Virus record (IMG/VR): IMGVR_UViG_3300030012_001663
Span: 31,397-95,396 of that record
DNA: 64,000 nucleotides
Direction: 5' to 3' (one strand)
Source: a virus
How positions within the stretch are numbered: position 1 is the first letter of the stretch; each line of letters opens with the position of its first letter. Under the pieces are notes generated by a model that was not told the origin of the DNA, did not search any database, and worked only from the letters and a program-made list of their open reading frames with translations. Both the position numbers and the translations under genes were made by a program. Positions 33,061 to 45,600 of the stretch are shown piece after piece.

Positions 33061-35559
33061 TTATGTTCCCATCTTGCCTGTATAAAACGGCACAGCATAA
33101 CGTTTTACTTCTTTACCTTTCTTACCAGCAGGCTGATTTTGGTAACCTAAGTTGTTTATTCCTACACCTTGTACAGAAGCCTGAAGGTTATTCATAGAAG
33201 GAGATACCTGTGGGTTATAAATACTAGCTAGTATCTTCCCATCAGGGTCTTTAACACCAGCATTTTCCATCATAGTTTTGATCTTTGCAAGCTCTGTAAT
33301 TTTCTTGTAAGGATCTTCAGGTTGTACTGGGTCAAATGCTTTTGTATCTGTTATCTCAATATTACCACCTGTCCCTGGCATAATATCAAAGTAGGGGAAC
33401 AATGTATTCAAATTATATGTGTTCATCTTATTAGTTACAGCATCAGCAAACATATCAGCCATTTGCTCTCTATCAAGATTCTGCTCATCCATATATCTTT
33501 GACTTGCAAGAACAGTATTGTCATATAATCTTTTTGATCTATCTCTCTCAGCTGCATTAGTATTCATATCTACCTGTGCTTGGAAAGCATCAGCTTTATT
33601 TAGAATACCTACGTTTGCTGCATCATATCTTGCAGTAGTATCAGCCACTGCTTTTAACGCAGTACCAGCATTCTTAGAGCTTCTTGCACTGAATGACTGC
33701 GGTCCAGCAAACTGTGCCAAAGCAGAATCAGATATATTTTTTTGTTCATTGATAGCTGCAATAGCTCTTGTAGGATCCATTAGTTGTGGATCTAGCTCCA
33801 CTCTTTCAACAGGTTGTTCAAATGGTAAAAATAAATCTCTATCTCTTGCTGCCAATGCAGACATCTTAACTTTATCTTGTAAATAAAACTCAGGCTCTCT
33901 TGGTGTATAACCTTCAAGTTTCTTTTCTGGTTCTACCTCTACTTCTGGTTCTGGTTCTGGATCTTCAGTTACTTCAGGTTCAGGTATACCTGTAAAGTCT
34001 CTTCTATTCAAAGTATATTCACCAAATAAACCATCAACAGCATTAGTGCCTTTTGACTTACTAGCATCAAAACCATATTGATTAACAAATTGATCTTTTG
34101 TAATACCTTCTTTTTCAAAGTATTCTCTTACTTTAGGGTCATTATCCCATGTAGTAGCTAATGCTTTGTTTTTATTTTCTTGGAATGACTTAACAAACTT
34201 TTTATTCTTTTGCCAGTCTTCACCTTCTTTCTTTACAAGATCATCATATGATTCATAACCCATAGCTTGTAAAACCATTTTGTTATTATCATACCACTGT
34301 GATATATTATCTTGTGTTACATCTCCATAGAAGCCTGACTCTGTATTTCTTCTTTGCATGTTTGCAATACCAGCGTCACCAACATCCATAATATCCTGAA
34401 CGTCAATACCTTGATTTCTTAATATACCATCCATTTTGGTAGCTATATCACTTAAAACTGGTATTCTATCATCAGGTAACTTATCTTTTTCTTTAGATAT
34501 TTTTTCAGCTACTTCAGTATTATTAGATGTTACTACTTCAACAACATCATCTGTACCTTGATTAGATCCAAAATTTCCAAAGTTTTCTCTAAATGCTTCA
34601 TCTGTAATACTTAAGTCACCAGCATTAGCTCTTGATCTTGCAGTAAATACATCATAGTTTTCTATTGTAGGTACTAAAGCTTTACCGTACATTTTGATTT
34701 CATCAGCAGATAATGTTTGTAAAAATCCATCTTCTAGATTACCGTCAAAATCTCTGTGCATATCATTTCTAATCATATAGTCAATATATTCAGCTCTATC
34801 AACCTTTCGTCCTAAAATAAAATATGATTTAGTTTCTCTTCCTTCTTGTGCTTTCTCACCGCCTTTTTTTGCTTGTTGCATTGATTGATTTCTTTGATCC
34901 ATACTAGCTGCAAACTCAAATGGATTCTGACCTATAGATTGTAAGTAAGGATATGCTGCTAAAGGCACACCATCTTCAAATAATTTTTTAGACTCTTGAC
35001 CAAATGCAAGTTTAGAAAGCTTCATCATATTTTTTTCTAACATAAGCTCAGCGCTTTTCTCAGTAATATGATCAGCATCATCCTCAGCTCTTGCTCCTAA
35101 GAATTCATTTAGTTGATATCTCTTAGAAACATCTGCGGGTGTCATTTTCTTTCTTGACTCAATACCAAATTGTGCTAGTTCTTTACTAGATAATTTCATT
35201 TTATTAGTATCTGAGAATATAAAAGATTGTTCTGGTAAGAACATAGGTACACCGCCTTGTGAGTGTCTAGGACCTTTTATATCATAAAGACCAAAGGTAC
35301 CATTATTATTTAAATCAGTGAGAACTGTCTCACCACCTTCTGCTTCTAGATTAGCCATTTCTCTTGGTACAGAAGATAAACTAAATCTAACATCTACATC
35401 ATTAGCATCATTTACAGAGTCATGAGTATAACCTGTAGCAAGACCATAACCAGCTTGATCACCAGTAACATAACCACCGTGTGACATTTTTTCTATAACC
35501 TTACCGTCTTTTACTTCAAAGCCTTCAGGTAATTTTTTTATTCTAATCTTTTTACTCAT
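33061..35559 (-). CDS. 832-residue virion protein with GPRHSQGGVP motif
   Basis: The N-terminal domain (residues ~45-115) includes LEAEGGETVLTDLNN and GPRHSQGGVPMFLPEQSFIF. I recall this pair of motifs from minor virion proteins of Bacteroidota phages, including crAss-like ones. A Pro/Glu repeat (PEPEVTEDPEPEPEVEVEPE) near residues 545-570 is a rigid linker. The C-terminal part is rich in Met, Asn and Gln with helices (RYMDEQNLDREQMADMFADA). GG sites such as KKGGEKAQEG are shared with neighbouring proteins. It overlaps nothing and is three bases after the 416-residue gene. An internal or tail-neck role is inferred from position. Confidence 0.8.
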   Translation of the reverse strand: MSKKIRIKKLPEGFEVKDGKVIEKMSHGGYVTGDQAGYGLATGYTHDSVNDANDVDVRFSLSSVPREMANLEAEGGETVLTDLNNNGTFGLYDIKGPRHSQGGVPMFLPEQSFIFSDTNKMKLSSKELAQFGIESRKKMTPADVSKRYQLNEFLGARAEDDADHITEKSAELMLEKNMMKLSKLAFGQESKKLFEDGVPLAAYPYLQSIGQNPFEFAASMDQRNQSMQQAKKGGEKAQEGRETKSYFILGRKVDRAEYIDYMIRNDMHRDFDGNLEDGFLQTLSADEIKMYGKALVPTIENYDVFTARSRANAGDLSITDEAFRENFGNFGSNQGTDDVVEVVTSNNTEVAEKISKEKDKLPDDRIPVLSDIATKMDGILRNQGIDVQDIMDVGDAGIANMQRRNTESGFYGDVTQDNISQWYDNNKMVLQAMGYESYDDLVKKEGEDWQKNKKFVKSFQENKNKALATTWDNDPKVREYFEKEGITKDQFVNQYGFDASKSKGTNAVDGLFGEYTLNRRDFTGIPEPEVTEDPEPEPEVEVEPEKKLEGYTPREPEFYLQDKVKMSALAARDRDLFLPFEQPVERVELDPQLMDPTRAIAAINEQKNISDSALAQFAGPQSFSARSSKNAGTALKAVADTTARYDAANVGILNKADAFQAQVDMNTNAAERDRSKRLYDNTVLASQRYMDEQNLDREQMADMFADAVTNKMNTYNLNTLFPYFDIMPGTGGNIEITDTKAFDPVQPEDPYKKITELAKIKTMMENAGVKDPDGKILASIYNPQVSPSMNNLQASVQGVGINNLGYQNQPAGKKGKEVKRYAVPFYTGKMGT

Positions 35560-35561
35560 AT

Positions 35562-36812
35562 CTATAAAATTTCTATATCAGCACCTGATGCTAATAGTCT
35601 TGTTAAAGTTTTATCATCAACCTCTACCTCACCACCGTCTTTTCCATAAGCTGTTGTAACGCTCATATCTGGTTGCATAAGTCCTGTGTTTGCATCATAC
35701 AAACCTCTTTTACCTTCAGGATCTTCATATACACCAAAAGCATTATCAGCCATAGTAAGTTCTCTCAATTCTTTTTTTGCCTCTATAGCTTTCTTGTCAA
35801 GGAAGTAATCATTTATAATACCAGCTCCTTGAACAGCTAATTGGCTAAGTTCACCATATCCTTCCATAAATCTACTATCCATTAGTCTATTTATACCACC
35901 CTGAATATTGTTTGTTCTTTTAACTTCAGGGGCATCATATGGTGTTACAACAACTTCATCTAACTCTATTGTACCTTCAGGTACTTCAAACTCATCATTA
36001 CTTGCAGATCTTTGTTGTCGTGGAGGTATAATACTTTGAGTATCTCTCATATAATCTGTTTGAGCTTGTCCTTGTATATATTCTCCAAAATCATCTGTAA
36101 ATGGATTAAAGCCTTGTGGACCACCTAATTGTGCTTTAGGTGTAATCTTAGATAATAAACTCATCTTATCTTCAGGACACTTATAACCCTTTACGTAAGG
36201 TAATAAGCCATTGTAATTTTCACCACCTTTTTTAAATGGTAACTTAACACCACTAAATGCTTTAGTAACTGTATCTACAATTTCTTCTTGATTCATACCC
36301 TCTCTGTATAACTTCATCTCTTCATCTGACAGTATGTTAGAATCAGATTCTCTAGATGCTAAAAAAATTCTATTTCTACCATCTTTATCTACATTGTATT
36401 TAGTAAACTTATCTATATCTTCTAAATACTGATCATCAGTTCTAATAGGTGTCATATTATTAGCACTCTTTGATGCATTAAATAACTCTACAGCATCTGA
36501 CTGTGCAAAGTTGTAATCATTTGGATCATTCTCATCTATGTTTACATCATAGTTATAGTACTGACCAGCTTTTCTTTTTTGGATGGCTCTTTTTCTCTTA
36601 CCATCTCTAAAGAAACCATCCTTCAACCCATCACCATCTTTGTCCTTGCCACTAAATAAACCAGCAACATTACTAGCAAAGTTAGCTACATCACCAATAT
36701 TAAAATTACCTACCTCTAAACCTATGTTCAAAGGTATATATCTTGGCCTTGCTCTATAGCCGCCATCCTGATAATCTTTTAAACTTTTTTTATGTAACTT
36801 ACTCCTACTCAT
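35562..36812 (-). CDS. 416-residue virion-associated protein candidate
   Basis: The N-terminus is basic (MSRSKLHKKSLKDYQDGGYR), then a hydrophobic/Asn-rich section (LNIGLEVGNFNIGDVANFAS) and a Ca-binding-like loop, GKDKDGDGLKDGF. Gly-Gly sites recur (FKKGGENYNG, YGKDGGEVE). No enzyme motif is visible. The gene lies between the cell-wall hydrolase and the 832-residue protein in the same operon, with three bases to the next gene. About 45 AT-rich bases precede it, containing no convincing promoter. A role as an internal or neck protein is inferred from its neighbours only. Confidence 0.75.
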   Translation of the reverse strand: MSRSKLHKKSLKDYQDGGYRARPRYIPLNIGLEVGNFNIGDVANFASNVAGLFSGKDKDGDGLKDGFFRDGKRKRAIQKRKAGQYYNYDVNIDENDPNDYNFAQSDAVELFNASKSANNMTPIRTDDQYLEDIDKFTKYNVDKDGRNRIFLASRESDSNILSDEEMKLYREGMNQEEIVDTVTKAFSGVKLPFKKGGENYNGLLPYVKGYKCPEDKMSLLSKITPKAQLGGPQGFNPFTDDFGEYIQGQAQTDYMRDTQSIIPPRQQRSASNDEFEVPEGTIELDEVVVTPYDAPEVKRTNNIQGGINRLMDSRFMEGYGELSQLAVQGAGIINDYFLDKKAIEAKKELRELTMADNAFGVYEDPEGKRGLYDANTGLMQPDMSVTTAYGKDGGEVEVDDKTLTRLLASGADIEIL

Positions 36813-36856
36813 AATATATTAATAATATACAAATAATTAGTCAAAATATCTAATGT

Positions 36857-39622
36857 TTAACTAGTTACTATGTTTGTCATAATGTAATTGGCTGGAGACA
36901 TTCCAGCTTCTTTTGCCTCTTTATAATATACTCTATTAAGTCTGTCAAACACTTTTTCTGCTTCAGGGTAACTTTCTGATGTGTCAAATTCACCCATAAT
37001 AAAATCTTTGTAAATCTTAAACATATTAGATTCACCTCCTGCTTGATATAAATCTACTATAGGTGTATAATCTTTTGATTCTAATGCTTGCTTATATTGA
37101 ATATTGAACTCAGGATTCTTACCTAATATTTTTTCTATATAGTCCTTAGACTCTGGATTTATACCATTTAACCAATCAAGAGAATTATAAATATCATATT
37201 TTCCTTTTAATTTAGTAAGATTTTTAAGTGCTCCTGATGGACCTCTATTGTAAGCATACAAAGCTTTTGCTAGTTGTACTTCATCTGTACCTTTTGCAAC
37301 AAACGGTTTACTTTGTATATACTTCATATAAGCTTTTTGTGCTTCAACAGCTTGTTGTGGGTTAAAAATATCAAAGTCTTCATTTACAAAACCTAATCTT
37401 TGTAGTTCCTTTATAGTAGTAGGTGTAAATTGTGTTAGACCTTGTGCACCAGCTGGTGACTCTGCGCTAGGATTAAAAGAAGATTCTGCAAAAGCTTGTC
37501 TTCTTAACATATCATTTTGTTTTTCAATTATCTCTGCACCGTATTGACGTCTTCTTCTTTTTTTATTAGTTGTTTGAGGTATAATAACACGGGTATTAAG
37601 TGGCTCAGCTTGTATCTCATTAGGCACATTGAGATTTATTGTTTCTCCTTTTAGAGTAGATAGTGGTACAATCTCTTCTTTTGGAGCTTGCATGTATAAC
37701 TCTTTAAGATCATCTATTTGTTTTTGTATCTTAGGAGTTTGACCTACATATCTATAAAACTCATGTTGTTCTGAAAAGTCATCTCTATCATCTCCTGATT
37801 CTATATTAGGTCCTAATTCAAATTCATCTTTACCAAAATATAATCTACTACCACCTTGTGCATTATATACTTCTATGTATGGAGTACCATCATCATATTC
37901 TGCTTTTTTATTTAATATAGTAGTATGATGTGGTCTAAACACTCGTGGTGCATCAGACATAGTATATTCTAATGGAGCACTATTATATTGTATAGCTATA
38001 TCACCTGGCTCTGCATCTTCTACTGATACTTTTTCAAAAGGTACATTACCTGCTGTTTTATATCCAGAACCATAAGCTCCTTCTGTAAAAGTATAATTAC
38101 CACCTATAATGTCTACATCAGTTGCTCCTGCTTTTTGATATGGGAAACAACCAAAGGGTGTACAATACAATTCCCTACTAGGATCTTGTCCGCCTTTCCA
38201 TGTATCATCTTTATATGAATAAGATGCTACATTGTATTTACCTTGTTGTGGTAGTACATCTTTTACTTCTTGTGGCAAAGCTTCTCTTGCTGCTGCAAGT
38301 TCTTTAGGATTATTTGCATATGTATAATTTTCCCAAAGTTCTACAAGTTTCTGATCTTCTTTTGTTATAGGGTTATTTATTCTGTCAGCTATTTTACTAT
38401 CAGCTATATCTATCTCTTCACTAACTTGAGGTACTCTAGATCTTATATCATTAACTCTATTTTGCTCTTCTTCTAATTGCTTATAGAGCTGTAACATTTG
38501 TTCTCTTATTTGAGTTCTTGTTTGTTGTTCGCCACCTTCTTGCTCTTTAGGTAAATAATATCTATCATAAAACTCATAAGGTTTTATTACATTATTTAAT
38601 GCTCCTTTGAAATCATACTTATCATATATAGATATATACTTTTGTTTTTTATCTTCATCATATCCTACACTTACTTTAAAGTTTTGTAGAGGATCAATTT
38701 GTTCAAACTCTGTTTCATCCATAAATCCTTTCTTAAGAAATGGAGCAAGAGATTCAAAATATTGTACATGATCTACATCTTTACTACTAAGTTCTTTCAT
38801 TATCTTACTGTAGTCAATAACATCATCATGCAACTTGTAATATTTAGCATCTGGATCTTCTGCACTTGAAGGCTTGTATTGTTCTTGAGGAATAATATAT
38901 TTATCCTTTGTAGACACACCTAAAGACTTAGCCCAAGCTTCATCACCTATTTGATAATCTCCATCACTATCCAAAGCAGGTGGTGTAGTAGTATCAAAAC
39001 CAGCTTTCTTAAGTAATAAATTAGTAGCTGTAGTTGTCATTGTAGTAAATGTTGGATAACTTAAAGGTCTGACGTTGTCAAATATAAACTGTCTGTCTTC
39101 TTGTGTTATCTCAGGTTTTACCATATTATATATATCATCAGTTTTTTCTGTAATAAAATCTGATGTTGCATCTGCAGCAGCTGCTAATTTTTTTAGTAAT
39201 GGAAAAGCAATTTTGTCATCAAGATCATTTCCACCTCTTTGTTTTATAGGTAGTTCTAAACCATCCTCTGCTTTTTCACAACTACCTTTACTGTACGCCA
39301 TCTTACCTGACACAGGTTTATATCCTGGCCAACACCTGCCCCCATCTGCCATCATAGGTAGTTCTACAACCATATCACCAGGAAATGTGTATTGTGCACC
39401 TGGCATCATTACTTGAGAATTACCTAAGTTATCAGTTCCTAATATAGGAAACTCAACATCTTTCATACTAATATTACTTGAGGGAATGACATTAAATGTA
39501 TTATCCTTGTCAGGACTATTAATCTTATATCCCTCAACAGAAATTGCACCAGTAATCTCTGTGATCTCCTCATTAGGTCCACCTGGTAATCCTCTTGATA
39601 TTGTCTTTTTAAACTTCTTCAT
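36857..39622 (-). CDS. Virion cell-wall hydrolase: NlpC/P60- or CHAP-like domain plus lytic transglycosylase
   Basis: A 921-residue protein with two predicted wall-degrading domains. Residues ~480-640 look like a Cys-His peptidase: C487 in ELYCTPFGCFPY, then EPGDIAIQY and H565/H566 in RPHHTTIL, then YNAQGG. Residues ~700-850 are a GH23 (SLT) lytic transglycosylase: E713 in FAESSFNPSAE, then GAQGLTQFTP and ALYAYNRGPSGALKNL, the family's usual order (E-S, G-x-x-Q-x-x-P, A-Y-N-x-G). Together they would cut peptide and glycan in peptidoglycan as the genome enters. The N-terminal 130 residues carry GG-containing linkers. Its start overlaps the end of the 2030-residue tail gene, consistent with a tail-associated lysin. 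Confidence 0.9.
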   Translation of the reverse strand: MKKFKKTISRGLPGGPNEEITEITGAISVEGYKINSPDKDNTFNVIPSSNISMKDVEFPILGTDNLGNSQVMMPGAQYTFPGDMVVELPMMADGGRCWPGYKPVSGKMAYSKGSCEKAEDGLELPIKQRGGNDLDDKIAFPLLKKLAAAADATSDFITEKTDDIYNMVKPEITQEDRQFIFDNVRPLSYPTFTTMTTTATNLLLKKAGFDTTTPPALDSDGDYQIGDEAWAKSLGVSTKDKYIIPQEQYKPSSAEDPDAKYYKLHDDVIDYSKIMKELSSKDVDHVQYFESLAPFLKKGFMDETEFEQIDPLQNFKVSVGYDEDKKQKYISIYDKYDFKGALNNVIKPYEFYDRYYLPKEQEGGEQQTRTQIREQMLQLYKQLEEEQNRVNDIRSRVPQVSEEIDIADSKIADRINNPITKEDQKLVELWENYTYANNPKELAAAREALPQEVKDVLPQQGKYNVASYSYKDDTWKGGQDPSRELYCTPFGCFPYQKAGATDVDIIGGNYTFTEGAYGSGYKTAGNVPFEKVSVEDAEPGDIAIQYNSAPLEYTMSDAPRVFRPHHTTILNKKAEYDDGTPYIEVYNAQGGSRLYFGKDEFELGPNIESGDDRDDFSEQHEFYRYVGQTPKIQKQIDDLKELYMQAPKEEIVPLSTLKGETINLNVPNEIQAEPLNTRVIIPQTTNKKRRRRQYGAEIIEKQNDMLRRQAFAESSFNPSAESPAGAQGLTQFTPTTIKELQRLGFVNEDFDIFNPQQAVEAQKAYMKYIQSKPFVAKGTDEVQLAKALYAYNRGPSGALKNLTKLKGKYDIYNSLDWLNGINPESKDYIEKILGKNPEFNIQYKQALESKDYTPIVDLYQAGGESNMFKIYKDFIMGEFDTSESYPEAEKVFDRLNRVYYKEAKEAGMSPANYIMTNIVTS

Positions 39623-42600
39623 TATCTGTATGACAACTGTAATTTAGTATTGTGTAATCTTAATAACATTTTTCTTCTCTCAGATCTGTTTCTTCTTAGT
39701 AATACTTTGTTATAGTAATGTCTAAGTTTTTTTCTTTGCGTCTCAGCTTTGTTATAATCTAAGTTATTTGCATTAAGATCTTTTATATATCCGTTTAACC
39801 TTGTCACAAATATTGGTTGCTCAAAGTTGCTAAACTCTCCTCTATCTCTTGTAATATCCCAAAACTGATTAAATCTATACTTCTGTTCCTCCTTAGAGTA
39901 AAGAATATCTATATCATTAGCATTGATAATAGGATACTGTAAAGCATCTATAGGTTGTTCTTTAGGTGTAATATTTAGTTTTAATAAACCTGATACCTGC
40001 TCACTATTGTATAATATAGCTTCATCAAAATTAAAATCTAAGTCATGCCATCTATCATCATTACATGCATCATGGTCCTTACCTTTGTATACATAAGACT
40101 CTAAATGATATTCAACACTCCTAATAGTATTTACAGCTTGACCTGTTTGTTGTATCAATTCTATCTCCCAAGGATAATCAACACCATAAAAGTTAGAATA
40201 TAAATCACATCTATAGTTATGTCTCCATAATCCTGATTCTACATTACTTGGAGTAGTTGTTTCTAATCCAAAGTAGTTACACATCTTTGGAGTTGGGTTT
40301 ATGTAAGTACTACTACCAACTAAGAATGTATCAGGACAAGTTCCTGACTCAGTTGTTGTTCCTGATGGGAATGGAGAAGGTGGACATTCACATTCTACCT
40401 TTCTACATATAGGTGGGTTTTCATTATCACATGTTCCATTTGGTAATACATACTCTCCACCAACACCATTTGGATAAACTAAAGTATATCCTGGAGGACA
40501 TTCACATTCATAGTCTGTACCACAAGCTGCACTTGTTACAGCATTAGCAACAGCACTTGGAGAATTAGGTCCAGTTGTTTGATTAGCTGCTATTGTAAAT
40601 TGATTAGCTGAAACATTACAAGTAACAGCATCTAAAATACCCTGACCACCAGCTGGAGGAGTTGGATTTGTTGGATCACAAAATACTCCTATTACTTCAT
40701 ATCCTGCTTGATTCTGATATTGACATCCCACTGGATTACCACCTGGTCCAGCAGTTGCCGGGCCACATATAGTATTATTACCATCAGTCATTAAAATTAA
40801 AACATTTCTAAAACTTGGTAGTGCTGATCTATCACCTAACTGTGAAGTAGCTTTATTAGATAATATATTTGCACCACCATTTAACCCAGCACATACGTTT
40901 GTTCCTCCAGTAGAACCTGCTGCATAATATGTTTGAACTTGTGCCGGAGTTACAGTATTACTCATACTAAATCCGTTAGGATTCATTGAACTTACTTGAG
41001 TAGCATTCCATCTTGTAAATCCTATTTGTATATCACCTGAAGCCATTTGAGCTGATATATTGGGATCATTTAAAAAAGCTTGTACAAAAGCTCTTTGTGC
41101 ATCAATTCTAAATGGTGGACCAGGAGGATCATCTGTACTACCTGAAACATCCATAGCAATAACAATATCAACTAAACAATTTTCAGGTCCACCTGTTATT
41201 GTTGCAGCTACCTCATCTACATTAACTGGAGCCGGTTCAAAAATGTTTTGTCCTCTTTCACATAGTCCTGTTGTAGAATTATAAACATAACCATCTGGAC
41301 ATATAGGTGTGTCTGACTCAGCTGTTTTTGTTGTAAGGAAATGATTTATACTGTGTAAATGCATTTCTGGATGCCAGTCATGGAATGATATCCATGATTT
41401 AATTTTAGGATCATATGATACTGTCCAAGAACAATCTTCAAAGTATGTAGGATCTCCTATCTCTACATCTATAACTATACCTGCAGGTGTAGTAAACTTT
41501 ACTTGAGATTTTTCATAGTCAAAAGACATTTCACCAGCAATCTTCTTTTTAACTCTGTAGTCTTTCTTACAGAAGTATACTATGTCATCATTAGCGTCAT
41601 ATATAGTTTGACAACCAACACCTGCAACTGGGTTGTCTGCTAATGGATGACCTTCTAACTCTGGTAAATCTTTTATTAATTGACATGGTAAGTATTTGTT
41701 AAACCACCATTTCATTCCTGCATCAGCTATATTAACAAGACCTCTACCAGTATATTGGAATATTTTACCTTGTTGTTGAGACATAAAGAATAAACCTGTT
41801 GGTGTATTTACAATACTTCTCAAACTTTCTACAGATCCATATTCATGTGATACATCTGAATTAGTTATATTTTGTGGTTCTCTATTAAACAAACCTCCGT
41901 CACCAACTGTTACTTTATTTCCAAGGTCTGTTTGTAATGTATCAACACCTTGGAACATTTGTGGAGACTGATAAGGGAAGAATATAACAGCACCTGTCTT
42001 ATTCATAGGTTTAATAGCGCTTACAGTGCTTTTAAAGTCCTTATAATTATTTGGTAAGAATACCCTCCAGAAATCTTTTTTAGCTTCTTGTTGAGCTCTT
42101 AATGAATATATTAATCTTTTTGGATAATAGTCATGACATGCATCAGCAATAAGCGGATCATAATCTCTAGGTTGAATATTACCTGCGCTAATAAGATTCA
42201 TCTGAAATCTACTATTACTCAGAGAGTAGTCATATCTATAGAAGTTATCTTCTTTAATTATGTCTGCATGTAATAATCCATTTATATCATTGTCATTATA
42301 TATATCAAATACTCTTTCCTCTGATTTTGCACCATAATCTCTATACGCTAAGTTTATTTCTGATTCAACAAAGAAGTCAGATATACCATTAATATGCGTA
42401 TAGATATATGCATACTTCATTACAAATGTAGGACCATCACTGCCTCCAAATAAATCACTTAGAGCACTAGTAAAGTTTCTTCTATCCAAGTAGTATAAAT
42501 CATCAGGAAAAGCTTGATCAGTAGAACTTAAACCTAAACTTATAATCTCTTGTGCTAACTGACCTGTATCATACCTTTCAGATGATAACCAGTATCTTGG

Positions 42601-45600
42601 ATAAGGTATATTAGTATAGTTTCTATAATCAAAATTAAATTCATCAGGTTGACCATTTAAGAAATCTGTAAATATTGGCATTATACATTTTTCTGTATAT
42701 CTTCCAATATAAGTGTCACCTGCAAGAATTGGTTCTGTAGAATATTTTGTTGAGGCCGGTAATGTTGGATCAATGTAATTAACACATCCTCTCATTTGCA
42801 CTTGCTTTATACCATCAAGTTGACCATATTGATTTTCAAAATTAAATTTAAGAGCACCATAAAAAGCTGATATATTTCTTTTAACTTTAGTTTCTGGTTT
42901 TTTATATCTTGAAGGTGTAGCGTTATCAATATCTCCACCAATAGCAAATCTTGATTTATCAGTTACAGTAGGATCTGTAAATTCGTTTTCTGTAGATACA
43001 ACTACAGTTTTAGGTCTAAATAAATTATTAATTTTATATTTAGAAGAATCAAAATTTTGGAATGAAGAACCTAAGTAATTAGAATCTTCATTTTTACTTC
43101 TAAATCTACTACCATTGGGTAATGTTTTAAACTTGTTCAAGAAACCATAACTGTTCATCTTCATAGCATACTCTTGAACTTTAACAATATTATATAAAAG
43201 TTCTATCATTTCATTAGCACCAACAGCAATATTATTTTTAGCCATTATCATACCAACACCTGTTAGTAGTTGTATTGTTGTTGGCACTGCACCAGCTGGA
43301 TTATCTATAGCAAATCCTTGTCTAAATTTTCCAGAATCTACACCAGGAACTGCAGAAGCAGCAACGTTTGTTGCCCGTTGTCCTTGTAAACCAAGTTGAG
43401 TACCAAATGCACCGGTACCATAAAGTGATCCTAAACTAGTTAAATCCTGTAAAAGAGTTTGTAAAGCAGCACTAGCAAGACCAGCTCCACCAGCAGCAAG
43501 AGCACCAGCACCCGAAGATGCTAGAGTATTTAAGTAACCATCACTAAGTAGATTTGCAACAGGAAATGGAAGACTTCCTCCACTTCCAACCGCAAGGGCA
43601 AAATCACTTGCTCTAATAGCGCTTATATGATTACTAGCTCCCTCTAATGAATAGTTTTCATTACCTCTTACTGCACCAATAGCGTATCCTACACCTATTA
43701 TACCTGAAATTGTAGCAGCTGCGTTTTTGAGTAATTTAAATCTTGGATGTTTTTCAGAATGTCTAAAACTTCCTGTCATTGCCCCATGAATCTCACCATA
43801 AAATCTAGTTTCATAAGCATTTAGAAATGGTTTTCTAAAATTTAAATCTGGTGAGTGAAATGTAAATACATCTTTTGTATAACCACTTAGGGAGTCATGC
43901 CTTGATTTTGTTGACCCATATGTACTATTGCCTTCAGCATGTTCATTAGAATCTATGTGAAACCAGTCATCTCTTAAATCATTAAAAGGATAGTTAGGAT
44001 ATAAACCTTGAGTATTTGCATTGATAAGATCATCTGCATCAGGTATATTATACTTACGCATATTCTTAAACATACCTTTAGCTAAAATAGATTTAGCTCC
44101 TTCTCTTGATCCTCTTAGTATTTCATATCCTACAATATTTTCTATATATAAATTTTTATTGTCTTTTGGTCTTTCTATATTACTAAACTCTACCCCTAAT
44201 ATTCTAATTGATGTACCATCATTGTTTGTAAGTTTTAAATTAGGGTGTAGTTCTTCAGTTGGCATCTTATGGTGTCTTATTGGTAAACCACATAAGTTAC
44301 CCCATATGTCTGGCCTTGTTGCTGGATATCTTTCTGTTGATTCCCAGTATCCCATCTCACCTCTGGCAAGTATTATACCTCCGTCAGTATCTGGTGTATT
44401 TATACTAGTTTGAGTTGTTGTAGCTGTATTAAATACTTGGAAACCATACTCTTCACTACTCAAAGCGTTTTGTCCTCCAAACACAGCTGTCTCATTAACT
44501 ATACTTCCTGTTTGAGTTGTACCATTTGTTTTTGGTGCTCTACCAGGAATATGATATGAAGAAGATCTTTCTCCTGTATTATATATCCATCTAATAAAAA
44601 AAGCGTACTGTTCATCACGCATGAAACCAACTTGATTACCACCTTTGCTGTAGTAAGCTGCAGGATACTCTTTAACAACCCAGTTAGTTACAATATTATT
44701 TGCAATAGGTTGATAGTTGAAATCAAATTGTGTAGTTGGTCCTTTTCTTATCAAGTAATCATTTACAACATACATTGCATCTGACTTCTCATAAGCTGGA
44801 GTTCTGAGCGGTATAAACTCAACAGGAACAGAAAGTAAACTTGGATCTATAAAGTCTATCCCTATGCTGCTTTGTTGTGTACTGTATATACCAAGTTTTT
44901 TTGCAACAAGATTATTCTGATTATTACTGAGTATAACTAATTCATAATATTCAAACTGATCTATATCAAGGTTTGTAATTTTAATATCTAGTGCACCACC
45001 TGTACCAGCGTGTTCCCACAAAGATTGCTGGTTAGAAACACCTATGTAATCTGTAACTCTTTGCTCATTAACTACATAAGCAATGTAAGCTTGATACATA
45101 CCATTTCTTAACTGACCACCATCTTCTGACTTTTTTAAAGAAACGCATGGTGTAGAAAGTAGTGGTGCTAGTCTAAGCTTTTCACAATCTAATTCATTAA
45201 GATCTGTAAATTCAATACAATCATCAGATGGGTTAGATGTTATCTCTCTTTTATATGGTATATCATCTAAATTTAATGTTCTAGAAGGATTTAAACCGTC
45301 ATCCCAGTATACCTGCCAAGAACAGTCATAATTTTCTTTTGCTGCTCCTACAATAAGATGAGAGGTTTTAAAACCTAAGCAAGGATCATTTACTAAAGGT
45401 TTATATTCACATTTACTATCATCAAATAATCCTATCTCTGAGTTTACATTGTCTGTAGCATATAACACCCATTCATCACCATATGTATGAATAGCACCTA
45501 TAATTGTATAAGGAACAGAAGCACACTCTAAATTAGCTGGCTCATTACCTATAACAGATAAATCACCATCATTACTATGGTTCATAGCATTCCTAGCGTG

